Origin: an uncultured Lacinutrix sp.
Lineage (GTDB): Bacteria; Bacteroidota; Bacteroidia; Flavobacteriales; Flavobacteriaceae
Assembly: GCF_947500325.1 (NCBI RefSeq)
Contig: NZ_CANMRQ010000005.1
Coordinates: forward strand, 1-64,000
Direction: 5' to 3'
Length of the DNA: 64,000 nucleotides
Shown: positions 40,551-48,850 of the stretch, piece by piece
Layout: each line of letters opens with the position of its first letter
Position numbering within the stretch: the first letter of the stretch is position 1
The notes under the pieces: generated by a model
The model's input: only the letters and a program-made list of their open reading frames with translations
Databases searched by the model: none
Told to the model about the DNA's origin: nothing
Position numbers and translations under genes: made by a program

Positions 40551-43376
40551 CTATAATTCAATGATGTAGTTAGTTAAACTAGATTCATGAGGTAAATTGA
40601 TCTTTTTACGTAAACGATATCGTTTTACTTCTACACTTCTTGGAGAGATATTAAGTAAAGGAGCTATTTCTTTTGAAGATAAGTTTAGCCTGAGATAAGC
40701 ACATAATCTTAAGTCATTTGGAGTAAGTGATGGATGGATTGCTTTTATTTTCTTTAGAAAATCTTTATCGGCATTATTAAATGCTTCTTGAAACAATTTC
40801 CAATCATCTGTATTGTTTAAGTTTTTGTCAATTATTTTAATAACGGGCTTAACATTACTCTCATTAATATTAATAAGTTCTCCTTTTACGCTATTTAAAA
40901 ACTCATTTTTCTTTATTAGACTCATAGTTGAAATAGCGAGCTCTCTATTTTTACTTTCTATATCTTTAGTTAAACTCTCATTTTTAAAACGCATAGATTG
41001 TTCTTGATTAACTAGCTCTTTCAATTCCAATTCTTTATTTTTTTGTTCTAATAATTGTTGTCGTTGTTTTCTATAATAACTTTTATAGATATTATGCATC
41101 ATTAGAGAAAACAAAACGAGCCCAATAAAATAAAAGACGATAGCTATATTTGATAAATACCATGGTCTATTAATACTAAATGAGTATGAAGCTACATTTT
41201 GTGTTATATTATTATTTATTCTGCCTCGCACATTAAATGTATAATCACCAAAGGGTAGATTTTCAAATAATTCTTCTGCATTTGAAGACCACTCACTCCA
41301 TTCATCATAAATACCTTCAAGCTGATATTGATATTCTGCTTTTAAATATTTATTATACTCAAGAATACTATACGAAATCTCAAGACTATTCTCTTTATTA
41401 TCAAATTCCCCTTTAACAGACTTATTAATAGCTTTATCCACATTATTACTATTATGCTTATCTGTAACAATTATAGTATTAATATTTGTTTTGTATTCTT
41501 TATCAAACGGTTTCTCTAAGTTTATTAAAATGTAACCAAAAGTTGTTCCTAATAAATATTGTTGATCGTCTATTGATAAAATATTTTCATAACTGGTAAC
41601 ACTTTTACGTAATTCGTATGGTAAGGGAATGCTATTAACTTCTGGCTTATTACTAAGCTTACCTGGGGAAATAAAACTAATTTCATTGTTAGAAAAACCC
41701 CATAATCTATTAGCCTTAGGTTCTGCTATTAATCTACCAGAGATAAAAGATCTGGAATTATATAAATTCATCAATAGCGTATCTTTTACAAATTTATTCT
41801 CTAAAACATTATATCTAAATATTCCATCTTTATACGCATAGAGTATATTATCATTATGTTTTGACAGACTTGACTTCAACCCTTTACTAATTGGAACTAC
41901 GTTAATATCTGTTACTTTAGAAAACTCTTTATTTAAACTTATTTTAAGAACTCCTTTATATTCATGATTTAATAAAATTTCATTCTTGTTTAAAAACTCA
42001 AAAAACCTAGAAGATATATCAAAGCCATCAATTTTATATCCAAAACTCCATTCATTATCTTCTTTTTTTAAGATGTTTAGTCCTTTATAGTTACCTTGTA
42101 ATAACATATTTGGCTGCCCTTTAATAGGCTTAATATTCCAAGCTCCTTCTACATTAGAAATCTTTTTAGCTTTTTTATTTTTTATAATAAAGGTTCCTGA
42201 ATTATGCCCGCAAAATAATGTATCATCAAACTCTAATAAACTCCATACTTGTCCATGAGTTCCTTTAACAAAAGAAAACTTTTCGGCACTACCTATTGTC
42301 TTATAAAATAGACCTTGGTTTGTTCCTAAATACAAAATATCATTATAAATTGCTGCAGTATATACAGCACCTAATTCTCCATTAAAATCTTTAAAGACTT
42401 TAAAATGGGAATACATATTTAAACAACTTATTCCATTGTCTAATCCTAGCCATATATTATCTTCTTGGTCTTCAAACAGTGAAAGAATTGTATTATTAAT
42501 TAAACCATTTCTTTGATCTATTCTATATTTAACAAATCCTTCTTTATCTAGTATAATTATTCCTTTAGATATTGTCCCTAATGCTAGACTCCCATCATTG
42601 AGTTCGATGCTATTATAAACACTTAATGTCTTTAGCTCATTATTTACTTTAGCATTCCAAGGCTTTAAAACATTATTTTTTAATGTATAAAACCCATCTT
42701 CTTGAGTTTCTATTAGTAACGCATCATTCTTTTTTATAATATTTATTACAATATTTTCTTTAATTACTGGATCATTAGTAACTAAAATATCATCACCGTT
42801 TTCAATTTTAAAAATACCATTATCTATTCTTTGAAAATAAATACTGTCTCCAACCATATACATTTTAGTTATATTGGTTTTAGATTCAATTATATTGAAA
42901 GACTCTTCTTTTAAATTATAAATATAAATTCTATTGAGTGATTGAAATAATATCCAATCTTCTAAAGCAATAATGTCCCAAAATTGTTCATCATCTATTA
43001 AAGGCGTTTTAAGTTTTTTAGATAATGAAGTATAATCTAAGATTCCAAGTTCATTTTCTTTCCAATAGCCAAACTCCATATAAAAACCAGAATACACATA
43101 ACCGTTAATAGCATTTACAGATCGCATGATAGTTTCGTTTGGCGAAGAATATAAATGCCAACGTTCACCATCATATTTTAAAAGCCCTGCATTATTAGCT
43201 ACATATATAGCATTATTTTCGTCCTGAGAAATATCCCAATTTTGATTTTCACCACCATACTGTTGTGGTGTATAAACATTTATAGGTGGCAACTCTTGAG
43301 CAAAAATCTGAGCACAGAAAGACACAAAAATGAATAACAGTATAGCTTTACAAGGTATATTAGATGTAATTTTCAT
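40551..43376 (-). CDS. membrane-spanning propeller/Y_Y_Y sensor with LuxR-type DNA-binding domain
   Basis: A 941-residue protein: signal peptide (to ~26, FCAQIFAQ), two-component-regulator propeller repeats (~30-620, for example GYVYSGFYMEFGYWKENELG and DQEDNIWLGLDNGISCLNMYS), a Y_Y_Y domain (~655-740, LEISYSILEYNKYLKAEYQYQLEGIYDEWSEWSSN), one transmembrane helix (~748-768, IVFYFIGLVLFSLMMHNIY), a coiled coil (~772-830) and a C-terminal LuxR-type helix-turn-helix (PNDLRLCAYLRLNLSSKEIAPLLNISPRSVEVKRYRLRKKI). No histidine-kinase domain. It should sense glucan oligosaccharide in the periplasm and regulate the adjacent operon directly. Confidence 0.85.
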   Translation of the reverse strand: MKITSNIPCKAILLFIFVSFCAQIFAQELPPINVYTPQQYGGENQNWDISQDENNAIYVANNAGLLKYDGERWHLYSSPNETIMRSVNAINGYVYSGFYMEFGYWKENELGILDYTSLSKKLKTPLIDDEQFWDIIALEDWILFQSLNRIYIYNLKEESFNIIESKTNITKMYMVGDSIYFQRIDNGIFKIENGDDILVTNDPVIKENIVINIIKKNDALLIETQEDGFYTLKNNVLKPWNAKVNNELKTLSVYNSIELNDGSLALGTISKGIIILDKEGFVKYRIDQRNGLINNTILSLFEDQEDNIWLGLDNGISCLNMYSHFKVFKDFNGELGAVYTAAIYNDILYLGTNQGLFYKTIGSAEKFSFVKGTHGQVWSLLEFDDTLFCGHNSGTFIIKNKKAKKISNVEGAWNIKPIKGQPNMLLQGNYKGLNILKKEDNEWSFGYKIDGFDISSRFFEFLNKNEILLNHEYKGVLKISLNKEFSKVTDINVVPISKGLKSSLSKHNDNILYAYKDGIFRYNVLENKFVKDTLLMNLYNSRSFISGRLIAEPKANRLWGFSNNEISFISPGKLSNKPEVNSIPLPYELRKSVTSYENILSIDDQQYLLGTTFGYILINLEKPFDKEYKTNINTIIVTDKHNSNNVDKAINKSVKGEFDNKENSLEISYSILEYNKYLKAEYQYQLEGIYDEWSEWSSNAEELFENLPFGDYTFNVRGRINNNITQNVASYSFSINRPWYLSNIAIVFYFIGLVLFSLMMHNIYKSYYRKQRQQLLEQKNKELELKELVNQEQSMRFKNESLTKDIESKNRELAISTMSLIKKNEFLNSVKGELININESNVKPVIKIIDKNLNNTDDWKLFQEAFNNADKDFLKKIKAIHPSLTPNDLRLCAYLRLNLSSKEIAPLLNISPRSVEVKRYRLRKKINLPHESSLTNYIIEL

Positions 43377-43377
43377 A

Positions 43378-43403
43378 ATTGTATATTATATGCAATATAC
43401 AAT
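43378..43403 (-). promoter_or_regulatory. inverted repeat abutting the regulator start codon
   Basis: ATTGTATATT (43,378-43,387) and AATATACAAT (43,394-43,403) are a perfect 10-bp inverted repeat with a 6-nt loop, ending one base before the ATG. It covers the region where the ribosome binds, so it could be an autoregulatory operator or an RNA hairpin limiting translation. Confidence 0.5.
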
Positions 43404-43436
43404 TTTGTATGGTAAGTGTATTGTTGTATCTTAATA

Positions 43437-44732
43437 TCACTTACTAGGTCTTTTATCTACAACCATAACTGGTTTCCTAGACATCTTAGGAAATTGAATT
43501 TTTTGTATTTCTGTTTTATCACAAAATTCAATTTTAGGAGACACTCGCAATTTCGCTCTAAAGTGATCTTTTATTCTTCTTAATAAAACCTCTGATGGTT
43601 CTTTAGTGGCAATTTTAATTAGTATTTCGTCTGTACCAATAGTATTATGAGAAATCTCAATAACATATGTACTAACGTCATCAAAATCGTTAAGAATATT
43701 ATTCATTGCTGGTGGATATAAAGTAGTTCCTTTATACTTTATCATTTGTTTTTTTCTTCCAACAACTGGTCCTAATCGCATAGTATTTCTTCCGCAATCA
43801 CACGCTTCTATGTGAGCTTTAACCATGTCTCCTGTTTTAAAACGCAATAGAGGCATCCCTTCTACTCCCAAAGTCGTAATTGTTAATTCTCCATCTTCAC
43901 CTTGTTTAACTGGCAAATTATTATCATCAAGAATTTCGGCAATTATTAATTCTGGATGATGATGGCCTCCAACTTTATGTTCACATTCTGTAAATGCTGT
44001 GTTCATTTCTGTAGACGCATATGTAGAATACAAATTAATATCCCAACTTGCTTTTATTTTTTTAGCCAAAGGGTTTAACGAAAAATCCTGTTCTCTAATT
44101 GGCTCTCCAATACAAATAGCACCTTTTATTCCTGATGCATTGATGTCGATATCATTCTTTTTAGCAAATGCGATAAGTTTCAATAAGAATGAAGGCACAA
44201 CAATAAGGTAAGTTGGTTTAAATTTTAAAATAGAATCCCATTGTAGTTCAGGAATTCCTGCACCTACTCTAATAATCCCCGCTCCTAATTGTCTTGCTCC
44301 TAAAAAATAAGCTAATCCAGCCATAAATCGTCTATCTATGGTAGTCATTAATTGTAAAACATCATCATTTGTAACACCTGCACAAGCAAAAGAAATAGCT
44401 TCGTTATATGCCAAACGATCTAAATCTTTATCTGTTAAAGCAAAAGTTACTGGATCGCCTAAAGTTCCAGACGTGGTAACATAATCAACAATTTCTCTTT
44501 TATTAACACAAAGAAATTCGTCATTATGCAATTGCAATTGATCTTTAGTTGTTACAGGAATTTGCGTTAAATCTTCAAGAGTGTTTATTGTATTCAAATC
44601 AATATTATGATCTAAAAATAGACGCTTGTAATAAGGAGATTTCTTGTTTAGATATGTTAATAATGATTTAAGCTTTTCTTCTTGAAAAGTTTTAATCTCT
44701 TGACTAGATGCTTTTTCTATTTCAGGAATCAT
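43437..44732 (-). CDS. phenylacetate-CoA ligase-like adenylating enzyme
   Basis: A 431-residue PaaK-type member of the ANL superfamily: the P-loop-like TTSGTLGDPVTFALT, STEMNTAFTECEH (A5 region), PLLRFKTGDMV, GRKKQMIKYKGTTLYPPAMNNIL (hinge and C-terminal domain). In aryl-polyene/flexirubin clusters such an enzyme activates the aromatic starter acid as an acyl-CoA or acyl-adenylate. It overlaps the next gene upstream by one base and is the last pigment-cluster gene in this direction. Confidence 0.82.
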   Translation of the reverse strand: MIPEIEKASSQEIKTFQEEKLKSLLTYLNKKSPYYKRLFLDHNIDLNTINTLEDLTQIPVTTKDQLQLHNDEFLCVNKREIVDYVTTSGTLGDPVTFALTDKDLDRLAYNEAISFACAGVTNDDVLQLMTTIDRRFMAGLAYFLGARQLGAGIIRVGAGIPELQWDSILKFKPTYLIVVPSFLLKLIAFAKKNDIDINASGIKGAICIGEPIREQDFSLNPLAKKIKASWDINLYSTYASTEMNTAFTECEHKVGGHHHPELIIAEILDDNNLPVKQGEDGELTITTLGVEGMPLLRFKTGDMVKAHIEACDCGRNTMRLGPVVGRKKQMIKYKGTTLYPPAMNNILNDFDDVSTYVIEISHNTIGTDEILIKIATKEPSEVLLRRIKDHFRAKLRVSPKIEFCDKTEIQKIQFPKMSRKPVMVVDKRPSK

Positions 44733-46396
44733 TAGTTTAATTTCCTATTAATTTTTTTAATATAATCGTCTAATGCCTCTTCATCTGGCACTGTCGTTAT
44801 TTCTTTTGTTTTTGCTTTTTCAAAAGCATTTAATGCTGCTTTATAATATCCTTTTTGATAATAATACTTCCCTACCAAAAAATAAGCTTGCCAATAGTCT
44901 GGATTGGTTTTTATAACATCTTTAAGTAAACTTGGAATTACAGTAGTTTCATTACCTATTGCTTTTTCTAATTTTCGACTTAGTACTCTAAAGTCTTCGT
45001 AATTTTTATAAGCTTGAGTATATTGAAAATTATCTTTTTCTATATTAAGTTCAGGTTTTGACAAATGTAATTTATCTGAATCATTAAAAACATCATTAAG
45101 ATTAAAAGCTACAAATTCACCTAATTGATATGGGTTTGAAGATATCCAAACTAATCGCTCTGAAGGCTTAAATACAATGCCGTGATGCGCTAATAATTGA
45201 TTTAAAGCTTTTTCATTACCATAGCCTATTTCTTTTTCTTCTAATCCTTTTTTATTTCTTAAAATTGAAACCGCCCGATCTACAGTTAACTTAGGCGTAT
45301 CGTTTAACAACTCTTCCATGCGTTTATAACGGTATTGAGAATGACTTTCGGCTTTGTGCTTAATATTATTCTTATCATTTGCATACGCTTCACTTTGAAA
45401 GTGATTAGAGCATATTAATTGATTTTCATTAGGACTAACATAGACTCCAAAATTTTTAGGAGAGACTTCTATTGTAATGGCTTTATTATCTATAGCACTA
45501 CCAACAAATATTGATTCCGAAACAAAGACTTTTCTTTTTTTAGCTATCTCTATAGCTTCATCTATAGTCTTAGCATATTGTAAAATCTCTCTAGTAACAA
45601 TAGATATAGGCGTTTTAGCAACCAATGGGATCTTAGATTTCCCTGCATTTATTGTTACTGTTAAACCGTGCTCATTCATTCCTGAAACAACTCCAATCAT
45701 TCCTCCCCATGTTACAGACATAAATTTATAGCCTTCTTTTGGCTTTACAAAAGCAATAATTTTGTCTCTTGCAAAATCATCTCCTGCATAGAAATCAAAA
45801 TTTCTACCAATTATTAAATTCCCGTCTTCTGTTTTATTCCCCCAAGCTGCAAAAGAGGAACAACCTACTAAAGCCAAATCTTGTAATGCATGGCCAATAT
45901 CATGAGCACTATGTAAGTATAATATTCTTAAATAATTTTCTGCAATATGGTTGTAATCATCTGCTGCATATTTAGATAAACCATAAATTTCGGTTTTATA
46001 TTCTTGAGGAATGTTTAAATACATTTTTCGGTTATACCATGCTAATAGTTTTCTTAAAAACCATTGTTTGGTTTTTGATGGTACTAATTCATTTACTTTA
46101 CTTAAAAAAGCATGTTCTTGTTTTTTAAATAAGTCTTCTGTTAATACTCCTGTTACTAAGCCTATTTGGTATGGATTTCCTTCTACATATAATTCCCATT
46201 GCCCTTGCGCGTTTTTAGATAATGTATTATTACCTGAAATAAATGTAGAATCATTTATAATATTACGTTTAGCAACTGTGCTATCATAAGCACTAACATT
46301 TGGAATATCATGTAATGATTTTGAAACACCACATGAAGACAATACCACAAAAAGTAGTATTAAGAGACAACAACTAGCATTTCTATTCTTGAGCAT
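44732..46396 (-). CDS. C45-type N-terminal-nucleophile acyltransferase lipoprotein
   Basis: A 554-residue lipoprotein (VVLSSCG, Cys22). Residues ~75-360 resemble acyl-CoA:6-aminopenicillanate acyltransferase/C45 peptidases: LVGCSSFAAWGNKTEDGNLIIGRNFDF, with the predicted autoprocessing nucleophile Cys179, then MNEHGLTVTINAG. Residues ~500-545 form a TPR. Such proteins recur in flexirubin-type clusters and may attach or release an acyl group during pigment maturation in the envelope. The actual substrate is unknown. Confidence 0.75.
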   Translation of the reverse strand: MLKNRNASCCLLILLFVVLSSCGVSKSLHDIPNVSAYDSTVAKRNIINDSTFISGNNTLSKNAQGQWELYVEGNPYQIGLVTGVLTEDLFKKQEHAFLSKVNELVPSKTKQWFLRKLLAWYNRKMYLNIPQEYKTEIYGLSKYAADDYNHIAENYLRILYLHSAHDIGHALQDLALVGCSSFAAWGNKTEDGNLIIGRNFDFYAGDDFARDKIIAFVKPKEGYKFMSVTWGGMIGVVSGMNEHGLTVTINAGKSKIPLVAKTPISIVTREILQYAKTIDEAIEIAKKRKVFVSESIFVGSAIDNKAITIEVSPKNFGVYVSPNENQLICSNHFQSEAYANDKNNIKHKAESHSQYRYKRMEELLNDTPKLTVDRAVSILRNKKGLEEKEIGYGNEKALNQLLAHHGIVFKPSERLVWISSNPYQLGEFVAFNLNDVFNDSDKLHLSKPELNIEKDNFQYTQAYKNYEDFRVLSRKLEKAIGNETTVIPSLLKDVIKTNPDYWQAYFLVGKYYYQKGYYKAALNAFEKAKTKEITTVPDEEALDDYIKKINRKLN

Positions 46397-47265
46397 TAAT
46401 TTTTTATAGATTTATTTGTTTTCTTTATAGCTAATGTTTCTTTATAATCAATCCATTTTTGACCTCTCATTTTACGCATAACATTTTCAAAATGCCTCAT
46501 AAAAGCCACATTATATAGCATACGCAATGCCGTTTTAGGCTTTTTAGTAAAAGCTCTCAAAGTCATAGAAAAACTGCCATTAAGATATTCTATATAATGC
46601 CAATAGCCACTAGGCATATATAGTGCTTCTCCATGATTCATTTCTGTATAAAATCCTTCTACCTTTTTTAACGCAGGGTATTTTTCAAAATCTGGATTAG
46701 CCATATCTATACTTTCTAAATTATGAACAGCATAAGGTATTTTATACAAATATTTTGTTTGGTCTGGAGAAAATAGTGTTACACTTTTTTTTCCATGAAA
46801 ATGGAAATGCATTAAATCTGCTAAATCCATATCATAATGAGCTAAAACTTTAGAATCTTTACTTCCAAAAAACATAACTGGTAATCGTTTAAAGAACTTT
46901 AGACCAATATCTGGGTAAGTAAAATCTTTAGCTAAAATTGGCATTTTCTTCATTAAGTCAAAGAAAAAAATTCTTAACTCAGTAGGTCCAGCTTTTATTA
47001 ACTCTATATATTCGTAGAGTTTCATATGCTCTACTGGTTCTGCAGATTTCTGGGTTCCCTTTGTTGGTTTACTATTATACAATGGAACAACTTGATCACC
47101 AGCTAACGATTGAATATAATCTAAATTCCACTTTGTTTTAGCTGGCCAATCATTGGTTAAATTTTCAATTAAAACAGGTTTTTGCTTTTTATAGTAGTTT
47201 TTTATAAAATCTTCTTTTGAGATAGATTTTACACGCTCAATTGTTTTTAATTTAAATTCCCCCAT
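46396..47265 (-). CDS. JmjC/cupin_8 domain protein
   Basis: A 289-residue protein of the cupin-like JmjC fold (FIH/JMJD5-type): KPVLIENLTNDWPAKTKWNLDYI at the N-terminus, the metal-binding HYD (VLAHYDMDL) and a distal histidine in MPSGYWHYIEYL. This predicts an Fe(II)/2-oxoglutarate-dependent hydroxylase. It sits inside the pigment operon, overlapping the C45-type gene by one base, and may hydroxylate the aryl head group or lipid, which is an inference. Confidence 0.75.
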   Translation of the reverse strand: MGEFKLKTIERVKSISKEDFIKNYYKKQKPVLIENLTNDWPAKTKWNLDYIQSLAGDQVVPLYNSKPTKGTQKSAEPVEHMKLYEYIELIKAGPTELRIFFFDLMKKMPILAKDFTYPDIGLKFFKRLPVMFFGSKDSKVLAHYDMDLADLMHFHFHGKKSVTLFSPDQTKYLYKIPYAVHNLESIDMANPDFEKYPALKKVEGFYTEMNHGEALYMPSGYWHYIEYLNGSFSMTLRAFTKKPKTALRMLYNVAFMRHFENVMRKMRGQKWIDYKETLAIKKTNKSIKN

Positions 47266-47276
47266 ATAAATTATAA

Positions 47277-48839
47277 TTAGCTCATTTCTACCTTTTCGTA
47301 ATTTAATATTTTATCTATTAAATATTCTTTATCTATGATTTCCGCACAAGTAATAACAGCGCTAATAGTAACACCTAAAATACCATGCATATTAATGCTT
47401 TGTCCTGTAAAGAATAGGTTCTTAACTTTCGTTTTTGGGGATAAATGGGAGTACAATGGTTTTCCCGCATCTTTTGCATATCCATACATTGCTCCTCTAT
47501 GACTGCCTATATAATCGCGATATGATAATGGTGTAGATGTATAAACCTCTTCAATACACTCACGTATGTTTGGAAATTTCTTTTCAATTTCTACTATAAA
47601 TTTTTCTGCCTTTTCTGATTTAAACTCATCATATGTTTGCCCGCGATCGTTTTTATGAGCTACCGTATTAAATGTATCTTCCCATTGCTCAACTTCATCA
47701 TAATGCATATAAGTCATAGCCGTTAAATTATCGCCATAACCATTATGATTTTTATTAATCCCCATAGATAACATATAACCTTCTGGCCAGCTTTCTTGGG
47801 TATAATCTTGAGCGGCCCATATTCTATTATGGTCTTTAAAATGGTAATAATTTTTATTTTGATATTTAAAAGAGTCTTTCTTTAAAACCAAATATAAACT
47901 AAAAGGCGCAATAGTAGTTTCTATTTTTTCTACACGACTAACATATGGTTTTTTAAATCGCTTTTCTCCTACCATTTTTAGAGTCGTTTTCGGTTCAATA
48001 TTAGATATAAATAAATTGCCAAAAAATTCGTCTCCTTTTTTAGTTTTTACTGAAGCTATTTTTCCTTCATCATTGAATGTAAAATCTACAACTTCTTGAT
48101 GTTTATAGATTTCTCCTCCATACTTTTTAAGTTTTTTGACTAGTAATTTAGTCATCTGGCTTCCACCGTTAATACATCTAAAAGAACTTTCTATATAGGA
48201 GTTTATGGCTAATGCGTGTACATAAAATGGAGTTTTATACTCGTCACCGGCATACAATGTATTTGTACCACCAAGTACCGCTCTTAGTTTTGCATTATCT
48301 GTAATATCTTCTAAATACTGTTTAATAGGCAGTTCGAAAGCATCTTTATCTCCAAAATATGCTTCTCCTTTTTTTAATGAATATAACGGAAACTTATTAC
48401 ATATCTCTTGCACTTTAGCACAATATATTCTAATCGCATTTTCTTCTTCAGGAAAATCTTTAATTAAAGCTTTTATGAAATTATCGTACCCCATTGCATG
48501 TTTATATTCCTTTTCATCATCATCAAAAGTGATAATATCAAAACCGTCATCATCCAATTTATGTAATGGTAAATCTTCCATTATTTCAATGTAGTTGAAA
48601 TAATGATATAAGTTTTGCCCAGGTTCTAAACCTCCAATATAGTGTACTCCAGTATCGAAAATAGTTTTATTTCGTACAAAGGTTTGTAAGTTACCTCCAT
48701 ATTGATTATTCTTTTCTAATACACATACACTAAGTCCTTCTTTCGCTAAAATTATAGCAGATACAAAACCTCCTAAACCACTTCCAACTATAACGACATC
48801 GTAAACTTTTTTTCCGTCTTTATTTAATTTATGTTCCAA
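47277..48839 (-). CDS. CrtI/phytoene-desaturase-like FAD oxidoreductase
   Basis: A 520-residue flavoprotein with the N-terminal dinucleotide-binding motif VVIVGSGLGGFVSAIILAKEG, VCVLEKNNQYGGNLQTF and a C-terminal FTGQSINMHGILGVTISA that closes the FAD site. Similar to carotenoid desaturases/isomerases. In this cluster it may oxidise or desaturate the polyene or an aromatic precursor. Spacing is 11 bp to both neighbours. Confidence 0.82.
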   Translation of the reverse strand: MEHKLNKDGKKVYDVVIVGSGLGGFVSAIILAKEGLSVCVLEKNNQYGGNLQTFVRNKTIFDTGVHYIGGLEPGQNLYHYFNYIEIMEDLPLHKLDDDGFDIITFDDDEKEYKHAMGYDNFIKALIKDFPEEENAIRIYCAKVQEICNKFPLYSLKKGEAYFGDKDAFELPIKQYLEDITDNAKLRAVLGGTNTLYAGDEYKTPFYVHALAINSYIESSFRCINGGSQMTKLLVKKLKKYGGEIYKHQEVVDFTFNDEGKIASVKTKKGDEFFGNLFISNIEPKTTLKMVGEKRFKKPYVSRVEKIETTIAPFSLYLVLKKDSFKYQNKNYYHFKDHNRIWAAQDYTQESWPEGYMLSMGINKNHNGYGDNLTAMTYMHYDEVEQWEDTFNTVAHKNDRGQTYDEFKSEKAEKFIVEIEKKFPNIRECIEEVYTSTPLSYRDYIGSHRGAMYGYAKDAGKPLYSHLSPKTKVKNLFFTGQSINMHGILGVTISAVITCAEIIDKEYLIDKILNYEKVEMS

Positions 48840-48850
48840 TAAAAATTGTT

